Shown piece after piece: positions 8,540-17,511 of a stretch of 47,092 bases of DNA (position 1 is its first letter; each line of letters begins with the position of its first letter). The stretch is taken from positions 1 through 47,092 of the forward strand of contig NZ_JASHHX010000026.1 in the NCBI RefSeq assembly GCF_030056575.1, read 5' to 3'. A program made the position numbers and the translations under genes. Below the pieces are notes generated by a model. It searched no databases. It worked only from the letters and a program-made list of their open reading frames with translations, and had not been told where the DNA came from. The DNA comes from Rhodoblastus sp. 17X3 (GTDB taxonomy: Bacteria > Pseudomonadota > Alphaproteobacteria > Rhizobiales > Beijerinckiaceae).

Positions 8540-10168
8540 ATGATCATGAAGCGCATCCTTCTCGCGATCCTCTTCTGCGTCTTTGCCGGCCCGGTTCTTG
8601 CCGGCGATCCGCTGCCGTCCTGGAACGACGGCCTGGCCAAGCAGGCCCTCATCGCTTTCGTCAACAAGGTCACGACGCCGGGCGGGCCGGACTTCGTGCC
8701 GCCCGCCGAGCGCATCGCCACATTCGACAATGACGGAACGCTGTGGAGCGAGCAGCCGGCGCCGGTCCAGCTTTACTTCGCGCTCGATCGCGTCAAGGCG
8801 CTCGCCCCGCAGCATCCCGAATGGAAGACGAAGGAGCCGTTCGCCTCGCTGCTGAAGGGCGATCTGAAGACCGCGCTGGCGGGAGGCGACCATGCGATCC
8901 TCGAATTGTTCATGGCGACGCACGCCGGCATGACCGACGACGAATTCGCGCAGATCGTGACGGACTGGATCGCGACCGCGAGAAACCCGAAGACCGGCAA
9001 GCTGTTCACCGACATGACCTATCAGCCGATGCTCGAAGCGCTCGCTTATCTGCGCGCCAACGGCTTCAAGAATTTCATCGTCTCCGGCGGCGGCATCGAG
9101 TTCATGCGCCCTTGGGCGGAACGCGTTTACGGCGTCCCGCCCGAACAGGTCGTCGGCAGCAGCATCAAGACGAAATTTGAATTGCGCCATGGCAAGCCCG
9201 TGCTGGTGCGGCTGCCGGAGTTGAACTTCATCGACGACAAGGGCGGCAAGCCGGTCGGCATCAACCAGCATATCGGGCGCGTCCCGATCATGGCCTTCGG
9301 CAATTCGGACGGCGACCGTCAGATGCTGGAATATGCGCAGGGCGGCGGCGGCGCGCGCTTCGAGCTGCTTGTGCTGCATGACGACGCGGCCCGGGAATTC
9401 GCCTATGGCCCGGCGCGCGGATTGCCCGATGTCAAACCCGGCGCCTTCACGCCCGCGCTCGATGCGGAAGCCAGCAAGGAGGGCTGGACGGTCGTCAGCA
9501 TGAAGAAGGATTGGAACGTCATTTTTCCAAGCGACATCGTCGCCATCGACATCCTACTGCAGCCGGACGCCGCCATGCTCCAGCAGGCTGCCGCAAATAA
9601 CGCCCGCCTGCTCGGCCTTTACCCGAAAGGCTTTGCCCTCGATGAAACGCACACTCCGCACATCACGATGCTGCAGTGCTTCGTCCGCAAGGCGGACCTG
9701 CCCAAGCTTTACGCCGCTGTGGAGAAGGCGCTCGCGGCCGCCGATGTGAACGCGATGAAGCTGGAGGCGTTCAAGCTCTATTATCTTCCGACCGGCGGCG
9801 GGCTGGGAGTCGCCGGCATTGTGGCGAAGCCGACGCCAGAATTGATCCGGCTGCAGGCCGACATCATGGCCGCCGCAGCGCCGTTCAACTTGCGCGCCGG
9901 CTCGATCGCGGCCTTCACCGCGTCGCACGGCGATCCCGGGATCGACGCCGCGCTCGTCGATTACGTCGCGCGGTTCGAGCAGATCGGGGCGGGCGAGCGC
10001 TTCAATCCGCATGTCAGCACCGGCGCCGCCCCGACCGCTACGCTCGACCAGATGATCGCCGAACCGTTCGAGCCGTTTGCCTTCTCGCCGACCGGCGCGG
10101 CCGTCTATCAACTCGGCCCGCTCGGCACGGCGGCGAAGAAACTGATGCAATGGGATCTGAACAAGTGA
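8540..10168 (+). CDS. Exported HAD phosphatase fused to a 2H phosphoesterase
   Basis: The 542-residue protein begins with a signal peptide (about 3-21, ending VLA). Residues about 30-340 form a HAD-superfamily phosphatase. Motif I is FDNDGTLW with nucleophile D63 and acid D65, motif II is FIVSGGG, and motif IV is FGNSDGDRQM. After a short linker (about 340-348) comes a second domain with two H-x-[ST] motifs: H374-I-T376 in THTPHITML and H491-V-S493 in FNPHVSTGA. This is the signature of 2H phosphoesterases (the RNA ligase/cyclic phosphodiesterase superfamily). Such a chain could open a cyclic phosphodiester and then remove the phosphate; the substrate is not known. I chose ATG 8540 (8546 is also possible) because the frame further upstream overlaps the broken porin gene and lacks a signal sequence. 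Confidence 0.85.
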   Translation: MIMKRILLAILFCVFAGPVLAGDPLPSWNDGLAKQALIAFVNKVTTPGGPDFVPPAERIATFDNDGTLWSEQPAPVQLYFALDRVKALAPQHPEWKTKEPFASLLKGDLKTALAGGDHAILELFMATHAGMTDDEFAQIVTDWIATARNPKTGKLFTDMTYQPMLEALAYLRANGFKNFIVSGGGIEFMRPWAERVYGVPPEQVVGSSIKTKFELRHGKPVLVRLPELNFIDDKGGKPVGINQHIGRVPIMAFGNSDGDRQMLEYAQGGGGARFELLVLHDDAAREFAYGPARGLPDVKPGAFTPALDAEASKEGWTVVSMKKDWNVIFPSDIVAIDILLQPDAAMLQQAAANNARLLGLYPKGFALDETHTPHITMLQCFVRKADLPKLYAAVEKALAAADVNAMKLEAFKLYYLPTGGGLGVAGIVAKPTPELIRLQADIMAAAAPFNLRAGSIAAFTASHGDPGIDAALVDYVARFEQIGAGERFNPHVSTGAAPTATLDQMIAEPFEPFAFSPTGAAVYQLGPLGTAAKKLMQWDLNK

Positions 10169-10520
10169 GAGGTATCGTGAAGCGAACCGGACGGGACCTG
10201 GCTCCCTGCCCAACTGCATAGTTTAGAATTTTTTGATTGCGGCAATGGCGGCTTTCTGTCGTTCCTTCGCGTCGTCGTCATGCTCAGCAATGTCCGGACC
10301 TGGCGCCGAGCGAGCCTCCCGCCGCGGGCAGCAAATCTGCCGTCAGCGGTCTTTGCTTGCACGGCAGGAATAGGTGCTCGTGACCCAATTCGAGGTCGAA
10401 CCCGTCTATGGCGACCATGATTCCGGGAAGCGGAAGTGGGCTGAACTGCGGAAATGAGTTGACGAGCGGTCATCCTGGAAGTCGGCGAAAGGACGAAGAT
10501 AAAGTTGGCTTGGCGAGGAC
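10169..10520. other. Gene-free stretch between convergent genes
   Basis: This 352-bp stretch lies between the stop of the HAD-2H gene and the stop of the last HupE-type gene. I see no convincing gene, RNA or clear terminator. A short AT-rich patch (GAATTTTTTGATTG near 10226) is the only distinctive feature. Confidence 0.5.
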
Positions 10521-11117
10521 TCAATGGAGCGCCCAGCCAAGCGCCAGTAGCCCGCTTGCGGCGATCCAGCTGCCGAGTACGCGGAAAACGATCCTGATCC
10601 ACCCCGATGTCGCGGCTGCGGCGGCGCTGGCAAGGGATGTGACGATGAAGACGGCCGCCGTCGCGCCGAGCGCGCTGCGAAGGGGATCGGCAGCCCCAGC
10701 CGCAATGAGACCGTTGGAATATCCCAGGGCGATGCCGACCATACTGCATAGGGCGATGCGGAGCGCCGCCGGCAGGGGCAAATCGGCCGCGACAAACGCG
10801 CCGATCCCGATCAGAACCAACCATGTCGGAAGGATCAATGGGGGCGCGCGCGGCAACTCGCCCAGCAGGCTACCGGCGAACCAAAACAAAGGCAGCATCA
10901 CGATGGCTCGGCGCGCCGGGGCCTTGCCGCCGAAGCCGGCGTAAATCGCGGCGCCGACGATTGGCGCGAGATATTCCGGCGACACGACGAAATGAGCGAC
11001 GCCGTCATAGACGGGACCAAGGCCGGTCTGGACGAGATGTGCTGCGGCCGGCCGCGACGACAGGATCAAGCCTACGCCATAAAACGCCGAATGCGCCCAA
11101 ACGCGCCAACCCGTCAT
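10521..11117 (-). CDS. HupE/UreJ-like membrane protein, third of three
   Basis: The 198-residue polytopic protein opens with a membrane or signal helix ending AAAHL. It then has the conserved TGLGPVYDGVAHFVVSPE element before a first long helix (LAPIVGAAIYAGF), followed by four to five more helices with many Gly and Ala. The HLV-TGLGP-YDG-AHF arrangement is a variant of the HupE/UreJ metal-site region, with His, Asp and His as possible ligands. HupE proteins are nickel or cobalt permeases. The metal here is not known. Its ATG overlaps the stop of the preceding gene (ATGA), so the two are translationally coupled, and it is the last gene of the minus-strand run. Confidence 0.7.
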   Translation of the reverse strand: MTGWRVWAHSAFYGVGLILSSRPAAAHLVQTGLGPVYDGVAHFVVSPEYLAPIVGAAIYAGFGGKAPARRAIVMLPLFWFAGSLLGELPRAPPLILPTWLVLIGIGAFVAADLPLPAALRIALCSMVGIALGYSNGLIAAGAADPLRSALGATAAVFIVTSLASAAAAATSGWIRIVFRVLGSWIAASGLLALGWALH

Positions 11118-11707
11118 GTGAAGGCTTGAGCAAGAAAAAAGATGCCGCCAGCGCTAATCAGGCCCCCAAGCGCCCTCAGCGCCAGGCGTCCATAGGACCA
11201 GCGATGGATGGTTCCAACTCCGATGCCGCAAGCGTGCAGGAGGCCTGTCGCCACGACGAAGCCGATGGAATAGGTCAGGCCGCTTGTGGCGGGCGGAAGT
11301 TCGACGCCATGCGCGTGACCGTGGCAGATCGCGAAGAGCGCCACGACCGCCAGCGCGAGAAAAAGCGGCGGGCGGCTTTCCATCATGACGGCGACGCCGA
11401 GGAGAACGCCGGATAAGGCGATGCCGATCTCGACCGCTGGAACCGGAACGCCGATCAGGGCGAGGAATCCGCCGAAGGCCATCACAATCGGAAAGGTCAC
11501 CGGCAGCAGCCAGATCGCCGGGGCGCCAAGTTGCGCGCCCCACAGGCCGACAGCCACCATGGCGATGATGTGGTCGAGGCCAGTGAGGGGATGCAGGAAC
11601 CCGGTGAGAAAGCCGCTGGCATCGCCGGCTTGTGCATGCGCGTGCGCGCAGGTCGGCGCGAGCATAATACAGCCGATCAAAATCAATCGAACTGTGTTCG
11701 GCCGCAT
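11114..11707 (-). CDS. HupE/UreJ-family metal permease
   Basis: The 197-residue protein has a signal peptide or first helix ending CAHAHAQAG, then GFLHPLTGLDHIIAMVAVGLWG, which is the HPxxGxDH metal-binding signature of HupE/UreJ. Five to six helices follow, and a second histidine cluster (ICHGHAHGVELP) lies in a later helix. Family members import nickel or cobalt, usually beside hydrogenase or urease genes. Neither enzyme is visible here, so a different client is likely. It starts one base after the stop of the larger HupE gene and its stop overlaps the start of the next gene. Confidence 0.85.
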   Translation of the reverse strand: MRPNTVRLILIGCIMLAPTCAHAHAQAGDASGFLTGFLHPLTGLDHIIAMVAVGLWGAQLGAPAIWLLPVTFPIVMAFGGFLALIGVPVPAVEIGIALSGVLLGVAVMMESRPPLFLALAVVALFAICHGHAHGVELPPATSGLTYSIGFVVATGLLHACGIGVGTIHRWSYGRLALRALGGLISAGGIFFLAQAFT

Positions 11708-11708
11708 C

Positions 11709-12731
11709 TCATTCCCCCGAAACTATCAGCATGACCCGTTGGATCGTCCAGAACGCGCCCAGCGATCCGACGATATAACCCGGCGTCCGCTCAAGCCAGA
11801 GCGGCCAGTGCATCTCCAGAACCTTGAAGGCGCGCAGCAGCAACAGGATCAAAGCAACAAAGCCGAGTTGCCCGATCTCGACGCCGACGTTGAACGACAG
11901 AAGCGCGAAGGGGATTTCATCGTGCGGCAGGCCGAGGGCTGTCAGGCCGCTGGCGAAGCCGAAGCCGTGCAGAAGCCCGAAGGCGAGGGCGACGACCCAG
12001 GGATGGCGGATCGTGAAGCTTGTTTCGCCCCGCCATGAACGGACGATTTCGGGGCCAAGGAAAAGAATGGTAAGCGCGATGGCCGCGTTCAACGGCGGAC
12101 CCGGAATATTCGCATAACCGAGCGTCGCGGCGGCGAGCGTCAGGCTGTGCGCCAGTGTGAAGGCCGTGATGGTTTTGACCAACATCCATCGGTCTTTGAC
12201 GATCAGCAACAGACCGAGCACGAACAGCAGGTGATCCGCGCCGAACAGGATGTGCTCGACGCCTTGCAACAGGAAGGCTTGTGCGGTCGCGAGTCCTCCA
12301 CGCGGCGCCGGGACCTCGATATAGGGACGCGAGGGGCGGACGATTTCGGTCGAATGGGCCCCGTCGAGGCGCTCGATCCGCACGAAAACATCGGTTATCG
12401 TCAGCTCCAATCCTCGGAAATCGATGCGCTTGCCCTGCAGACCGCCTTTGCCCGCGTCGATCCATCGCCGTTCGACGCGGGATTCTGCGAGTTCGTCATA
12501 TTGCGGCGGACGGAGATCGCGCACGCCCTGCGGCAATTGCAGCGCGACCGGCAACCGCATGCCCGCCAGCATCGGCGTGCGCCAAAGGACGCTGTATTGC
12601 CCCGGCGCGGTTTCCGCGATGGCGAGATAAGCCGGGCGCGCTTCATGCGCGAGCGCTGTGAGCGGCGCCAAAAGCAAAGCGAGCAGCGGAACGATGAGCC
12701 GCCGACTGAGGCCAAGCTTCCATGCGCTCAC
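11709..12731 (-). CDS. Large HupE/UreJ-type protein with N-terminal periplasmic domain
   Basis: The 340-residue protein has a signal peptide (about 1-28, ending ALAHEARPAY). An extracytoplasmic beta-rich domain of about 120 residues (LAIAETAPGQYSVLWRTP to EVPAPRGG) follows, then a HupE-like membrane part beginning GVEHILFGADHLLFVLGLLL with the HxxxGxDH site and six or so helices, including a further His motif (GLLHGFGFASGL). I place the start at the GTG at 12731, where GTGA overlaps the stop of the PPIase gene by four bases. The open frame continues upstream but only inside the PPIase gene. The N-terminal domain could dock substrate, metal carrier or enzyme; this is inference. Confidence 0.8.
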   Translation of the reverse strand: MSAWKLGLSRRLIVPLLALLLAPLTALAHEARPAYLAIAETAPGQYSVLWRTPMLAGMRLPVALQLPQGVRDLRPPQYDELAESRVERRWIDAGKGGLQGKRIDFRGLELTITDVFVRIERLDGAHSTEIVRPSRPYIEVPAPRGGLATAQAFLLQGVEHILFGADHLLFVLGLLLIVKDRWMLVKTITAFTLAHSLTLAAATLGYANIPGPPLNAAIALTILFLGPEIVRSWRGETSFTIRHPWVVALAFGLLHGFGFASGLTALGLPHDEIPFALLSFNVGVEIGQLGFVALILLLLRAFKVLEMHWPLWLERTPGYIVGSLGAFWTIQRVMLIVSGE

Positions 12732-13675
12732 GACGGATCCTTTCGGCCGGGCGGCGTCGACTGTTCGGTCTTCGAGCTTTCGTGGGCAGGGGCATCTTCC
12801 GGCGGCGCTGGCAGGAAGATCATGTATTTGGCGCGCAGGTCGCGATAGGTCTTGTCCCAGGCCTGGCTCTTCCGTTCTGCGAGCCAGGCCTGCTTCACCT
12901 CGGGCTCGATTTCCTCGAATGCAGGGACGCGGCCGGGAATGAGCGCATCGACATAGACGAGATGCCAACCAAAGCCGGATTCAATTGGTCCCTGCCAGGA
13001 GCCCGACGCCAATTTCGTGATCGCGAGCGCGAATTTCGGTCCAAATTCCTTGCCGAGAAATTCCGGCGTACGGTCGCTGTAATAGTCCTGGAACATCGAC
13101 GGATCTGAGAGCGACGCCGCGATGCTCGCGCTTTCGGTCTGTCCCGCAAGCTTGGCCAACGCGGCTTCCGCGTCGTCCCGCGCCTTCGCGCCCCGGCGGT
13201 CGGTCGAAAAATAGAGCTGGCGGAAGCCGATGCGCGGCGGAAAGGCGAAGCGTTCGCGATTGGCCTCATACCATGTCTTCAGTTCTTCGATGGTTGGCTC
13301 GTGCGCCGCGGCGACGTCTTCAGCGAGGAATTGCATCTTTTGCGCCAAGCGGCGTTTGACGATCGTGTCGTCCTTGTCGAGCCCGAGCGCCAGCGCTTCG
13401 CGGTAGAGGATCTCCTCGCGCGCCTTTTCCTCGACCAGTTGACGAAGCTCCTCCGGCGCAGGGTCGCGGCGCCATTGTGAGTGAAAAACCCGGACCAGCT
13501 GGGAAATGTCGCTGATCGTCAGATCGATCCGCCGCGACGGCTCCACGCCGTCGCGCCTGCCCTCCTGCAAGGCATAGGCGCCGAACAGGACGCCGCCCAG
13601 CACCATAAAATGGACGAGCGGCTCGCGCAGAAGGCGCTGCCGCAGCGAAAGGCGTTCTTGAGGGATGTCGCTCAT
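12728..13675 (-). CDS. PpiC-type periplasmic peptidyl-prolyl cis-trans isomerase
   Basis: The 315-residue protein has one N-terminal membrane helix (about 20-38, HFMVLGGVLFGAYALQ), a SurA/PpiD-like helical chaperone region (about 45-140, with ELRQLVEEKAREEILYREA) and a parvulin rotamase domain (about 145-275: FPPRIGFRQLYFS, then GPIESGFGWHLVYVD). The last 40 residues are Pro- and charge-rich. It is anchored in the inner membrane with its active part in the periplasm. Start and stop overlap the neighbours (ATGA at 13672-13675 and GTGA at 12728-12731). This implies fixed stoichiometry with the exported enzymes and HupE proteins, so I infer it is their dedicated foldase. Confidence 0.85.
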   Translation of the reverse strand: MSDIPQERLSLRQRLLREPLVHFMVLGGVLFGAYALQEGRRDGVEPSRRIDLTISDISQLVRVFHSQWRRDPAPEELRQLVEEKAREEILYREALALGLDKDDTIVKRRLAQKMQFLAEDVAAAHEPTIEELKTWYEANRERFAFPPRIGFRQLYFSTDRRGAKARDDAEAALAKLAGQTESASIAASLSDPSMFQDYYSDRTPEFLGKEFGPKFALAITKLASGSWQGPIESGFGWHLVYVDALIPGRVPAFEEIEPEVKQAWLAERKSQAWDKTYRDLRAKYMIFLPAPPEDAPAHESSKTEQSTPPGRKDPS

Positions 13676-14754
13676 TTCGATGTGACCGACGCGGCTTCGG
13701 CGCCTTCCTTCGGGCTTCGCGCCAGATATTCGGCAATCGCGACCTGCGACGCAAAATGCTGCCGGATGTTCGATTTCATGATTTCACGATAGAGCGGCGC
13801 GGCGTCCCAAACATTCCATGCGGCCAGATCCCAGGCGACCAAGCCGGCAAGATCGCGGTGCGCGCGAATGAATTTCAAATAGGACTCGACGATCCGCTCG
13901 CGCGGAATCTCTCCATCCGCTTTTCCCAAGACGCTGAGAGCAAGCAGGGCCGCCTCCAGTTCTTTCGTCGAGCGCGCACGGTCATCCATATATCTGGCGT
14001 CGACCCAGGCGAGGCGTGAGGGACCTCTCAATTGCAGGTCTGCGGCGAGCGCAGGCCCCAGATCGGTCGCATCGCCGGTCAGCCACTCCGCATCGAGCCG
14101 TTGTTCTATATTTTGAGCGTCCTTTTCGTCACCCGCAACGCCGAGGAGCAGGAGATAGACGGGACGCCGGACGGATAGTTCGGGATCAGCCAGCCAGCGC
14201 CGGATCGCCGCGGGATCGAGGCGCGGTTTCTCGGCCAGCAGGGCGGCATAGGGCGCGGTCGCCAATTCGCCATAGGCGATCTTCGTCGCCAGCGGCTCGC
14301 CGGGCTGGAGATGGGGAAGCACGAGCGCGACCCGGGCCTTCCAGTCCTCGTCAGTCATGTCCTGTGGGCGCTTCCCCCGGGCGATCTCGCGCAGCCAGCC
14401 CGCATCCTCGACCGCGACGGCGCCGGCGGCGACCCATTCCGACCAGGATTCGTCGCGAAAAAGGAGCAGAACAGCGTCGGGAGGCATGACGAGGTCGAGC
14501 TGGATCGCGTTCGCTAGAATGTTGCCGCCCGCCGGCGCCTCGCCCTTGATCAAGTCAAGGACCGAATATACGCCATCGCCCGACCGCCGCGCGAGCACCG
14601 CATGGGGCAACGCGACGAGCTGTTGCGAGGCCGTTGGGCGGAACGCCCCCAGGCAGAGCGGGCAGGCCGCCGCCACGCTTACGCCCAGCAGCCCGGCCAG
14701 CAGACCGAGCCCCGCCAGCCGCCCAAGCCTCGCCCGCTGCCGCCAACCCGCCAC
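13672..14754 (-). CDS. Exported protein with N-terminal CPLC motif, function unknown
   Basis: The 360-residue protein starts with GTG, sharing one base with the stop of the DUF3604 gene. It has a long signal segment (about 10-30) followed directly by C31-P-L-C34. The rest has an early beta-rich part (about 40-130), then an alpha-helical part with HEAT-like spacing (LDPAAIRRWLADPELSVRRPVYLLLLG and similar). The CxxC just after the signal could bind metal, form a redox disulfide, or (Cys31) be a lipid attachment site, although the AAAC sequence is a poor lipobox. I do not recognise a named family. Its position in the middle of the overlapping gene run shows it belongs with DUF3604, PPIase and HupE. 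Confidence 0.7.
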   Translation of the reverse strand: MAGWRQRARLGRLAGLGLLAGLLGVSVAAACPLCLGAFRPTASQQLVALPHAVLARRSGDGVYSVLDLIKGEAPAGGNILANAIQLDLVMPPDAVLLLFRDESWSEWVAAGAVAVEDAGWLREIARGKRPQDMTDEDWKARVALVLPHLQPGEPLATKIAYGELATAPYAALLAEKPRLDPAAIRRWLADPELSVRRPVYLLLLGVAGDEKDAQNIEQRLDAEWLTGDATDLGPALAADLQLRGPSRLAWVDARYMDDRARSTKELEAALLALSVLGKADGEIPRERIVESYLKFIRAHRDLAGLVAWDLAAWNVWDAAPLYREIMKSNIRQHFASQVAIAEYLARSPKEGAEAASVTSK

Positions 14755-17342
14755 TATTTGTCGCTTTCTCGCGTGAACCAGGATTTGACGTCGGCTTCTG
14801 CTTCACCGGCCGCCTTGCTCGCGACCTGCTCGATCAGCCGCCGGCGCAGTTGGTCGCGGACCGCCTCGAAGCTCGCCTGCTGGTCCGCGTCCAGCAACGG
14901 CTTTAATTTCTCGTCCAGCGAGACGCTGAACGCCCGCAGGCGCTCGATCTTTTGCTCTGGCGAAAGGGAGGCGTCCTTCTTGAGGGACGCCAATTGCATC
15001 AGTTCCTGCTTGAGGAACGGGAGCGCCTGCTGCCGCTGTTGTTCGGTCAGCTTAAGGGTGTCGGCGAACCGGCCGACCACCGCATCAAGCGGATTGATCG
15101 CGAATTTAGGCGGCGGCACGATCTGATAATTGGCGTAGCCAAACTCATTGCTGCGCGCGGCGTAATAGGCGTCGCCGAGCTTATAGAAGGTGTAGGCGTA
15201 AGCGTCCTGCGACACGAAGGTGATGAGCTGGCCGCCCTCGACCTTGTAAGGGCTTGTCAAGCCTTCATACCCATCGAGCGCAACCTTGCCGAAACCGCTC
15301 GGCATTTCCGCGCCCGGTCCAACGCGATAGACCGTTGTGTGGCCATCGGCCGTGAAGCTTTGCCAGAACTGCTCGCCGGTCACATTGTTCTTCAGCCAGA
15401 ACGCCTTGCCCTCGACCAGGGCCTTCAGCTCGTCTTCGCTGACGACGGCGGCGCCCTTATCCTTGAGATCGGCCACCGTGGTCCCCGCTTGCGCCGCCTT
15501 GCGTGCTTCGGCCGACGGCGCATACCAAATCGGCGAAGTCCACGCGCGTTCCTGCCCCGTGAGGGGAACGACGTCTGGCGGCGGCAACCCAGACTTCACC
15601 GCCTGGATCAGTGTCCAGCGCGGCGTCGGAATTTCCAGAACGCGAGCGTAGTAGAAGGCGTGTTGGGTGGAATCGAAATCCGGATCGGTCCAGACCGTCT
15701 TCAGTTCGGCCGAACCGACGTCGTTCGTATAGGTCGCGGTGTCGAAATTCACCGTGCTTCGGATCGCCGGCACGCGGCCGGTCCATTTGTCCGGCGTGCG
15801 GTCGCCGGCCCAGGCGACGTCGTAGATCTTTTCGAAGCTCTGGCCGTTCTGCGTCCAACCCTTGATGAGCTGGACGCGATCGAGATTGGCCGAACTCGGG
15901 TCCTTCAGCGCCCATACCACGAAATGAGGGGCGGTTCCCTTGCCGGCCGAAGGCGTCGGCGGCAGGTCGGCTCCCATCGGTACGCCGCCCTCGTAGGATT
16001 GCTGCACCCAGTTGCCGGCGTTCACGACGCCCGCGTCATAGCCCCAGCCGCCGAAGAAGCGCACCTTGATATGCGGTCCGCTGACGCCGAAGGTTTCCTT
16101 TCGGTACATGGCGTCCCAGATCGAAGCGCGGCTGTTCTCCTCCGCCCAGACGCCCGTCAGACCGCCCGGATTTTCGAGGCGGACGTCCATGGTGCCGCCG
16201 ATCAGCACGCCGGCGAAGCGCCGTTCGACCGAACCGTCGGCATTGGCGTGCAGGCCGAAGAAATTATCCTGACGATAGGGGCTGCCAGTATTATGTCCGT
16301 CCGACCCGCCCGCCATGCCGAACTTGTAGGGGTTGTAGCCCCGCACATCCTGCATGGCGATGCCGTCTTTCAACGCCTGGCGCGCAAAGCTGCCCGTGAT
16401 GTGGTCAATGCGTCCCGAATCGGCCGGCTGGCCCAGAATGGTCTGATAGAGCTCGTAGCTGGCGAATTCGTCATTGGGCGAGAGCAAGGGATGCGTTTCG
16501 GACTGCCCCTTACCCTGTTTGATTTCGATCAGGCGTTCGTTGCGGTCGCGGGACGCGGCCCAGGCGGCGTCGATTGGCCTGCCGGTGGTGTTGTCAACGT
16601 CGACTGGATACATCCAGCCGTCGCTGACATTGGCATTGTGCGAAATCGCGAGCAGCTCATTGCCGGCTTTGCGCTGTGCGTCCATCCAGTCCCACAGGTC
16701 GGTGGGGCGCTTGGAATCGAGTGCGCTGAACGGATAGTCCGGCACATGCTCGCAGGCGCGAAAAAAGATATTTCGGTGCAGATTGCGCTGGCCCGGCATC
16801 GACGTCCATTCATAGGAACAAAAGGCCGTGAACTTGCCCGGCTTGTTGTTTTCGTCGGCGATCCTGACATTGTCCTTCCAAACGGTCGAAGTGACTTTCG
16901 GGTCCATGAGGGCCTTCACCGGCGGGCTGGCAGCAAGCTTGAGCAGGTATGAAAATACCTGATTTTGCTCTGCCGAGCTGTTCGGATCTTTCATGATCAT
17001 AGGCTGCGCCTCTGGCAGCTTGCTCACGTAAGATCCTGGCGTGTTGGCCTGTTTGGTGACGCCGACATATTCGGAATGGTCGGTGACGCCGATGAAATCG
17101 AGCGGCGTGTCGATCTTGATGTCGAAGCCCATCGGATGCTTGATCGTCTGGCCCTGGGCGTATTTCAGCGCGTCGTCCGGACCGGTGATCCGGTTGCCCA
17201 TGACCCAGGCGTCCACCGACCAGCTCGTATGAATGTGCGTCTCGCCGAAATAGGCGTCGCGGAGGGGATTGCCTTGCGCTAGCGCCGGTGCGACGGAGAC
17301 CAAAAGCGAAAAAACGGAGATCGAGCCGAGCCAATTTCTCAT
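14754..17342 (-). CDS. Exported DUF3604 protein, PHP-like metal-dependent hydrolase
   Basis: The 862-residue protein has a signal peptide (1-23, ending ALAQG). The core has GETHIHTSW with H36 and H38, GVTDHSEY with D88 and H89, then AISHNAN and GGSDGHNTG: a metal-ligand set like that of PHP-type phosphoesterases, to which DUF3604 is related. Residues about 770-850 form an extra helical segment (LTEQQRQQALPFLKQEL...LSPEQKIERL) that resembles Spy/CpxP LTxxQ helices. The start at 17342 is fixed by a GGGAGG ribosome binding site about 8 bases upstream and by the signal peptide; the longer open frame is not supported. A phosphate or other ester substrate is likely but unknown. It heads the overlapping gene run. 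Confidence 0.85.
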   Translation of the reverse strand: MRNWLGSISVFSLLVSVAPALAQGNPLRDAYFGETHIHTSWSVDAWVMGNRITGPDDALKYAQGQTIKHPMGFDIKIDTPLDFIGVTDHSEYVGVTKQANTPGSYVSKLPEAQPMIMKDPNSSAEQNQVFSYLLKLAASPPVKALMDPKVTSTVWKDNVRIADENNKPGKFTAFCSYEWTSMPGQRNLHRNIFFRACEHVPDYPFSALDSKRPTDLWDWMDAQRKAGNELLAISHNANVSDGWMYPVDVDNTTGRPIDAAWAASRDRNERLIEIKQGKGQSETHPLLSPNDEFASYELYQTILGQPADSGRIDHITGSFARQALKDGIAMQDVRGYNPYKFGMAGGSDGHNTGSPYRQDNFFGLHANADGSVERRFAGVLIGGTMDVRLENPGGLTGVWAEENSRASIWDAMYRKETFGVSGPHIKVRFFGGWGYDAGVVNAGNWVQQSYEGGVPMGADLPPTPSAGKGTAPHFVVWALKDPSSANLDRVQLIKGWTQNGQSFEKIYDVAWAGDRTPDKWTGRVPAIRSTVNFDTATYTNDVGSAELKTVWTDPDFDSTQHAFYYARVLEIPTPRWTLIQAVKSGLPPPDVVPLTGQERAWTSPIWYAPSAEARKAAQAGTTVADLKDKGAAVVSEDELKALVEGKAFWLKNNVTGEQFWQSFTADGHTTVYRVGPGAEMPSGFGKVALDGYEGLTSPYKVEGGQLITFVSQDAYAYTFYKLGDAYYAARSNEFGYANYQIVPPPKFAINPLDAVVGRFADTLKLTEQQRQQALPFLKQELMQLASLKKDASLSPEQKIERLRAFSVSLDEKLKPLLDADQQASFEAVRDQLRRRLIEQVASKAAGEAEADVKSWFTRESDK

Positions 17343-17511
17343 AACCCATCCTCCCGGACCCGCGCGAAAGCTCTGGCGATATGGCCTCGCGCATATTTTG
17401 CGCCGATTGGATTGAAACTGATACCCGGCGGCGGTCAAGTCAATCGGCACAGCCATATCGACATCCTTCATTCGCAGCGTCCGCTTCGTAGCGCACGCAC
17501 TGCCTTCCGCA

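Noticed and set aside
10380-10457. A 25-codon plus-strand frame starting GTG in the gap after the HAD-2H gene
   Set aside because: There is no ribosome binding site or recognisable family, and it is too short to support.
14952-16952. A 666-residue open frame on the plus strand opposite DUF3604
   Set aside because: It is antisense to a gene with signal peptide, ribosome binding site and metal motifs. Long antisense frames are expected in GC-rich DNA, and its translation is rich in Arg, Val and Ala without any motif.
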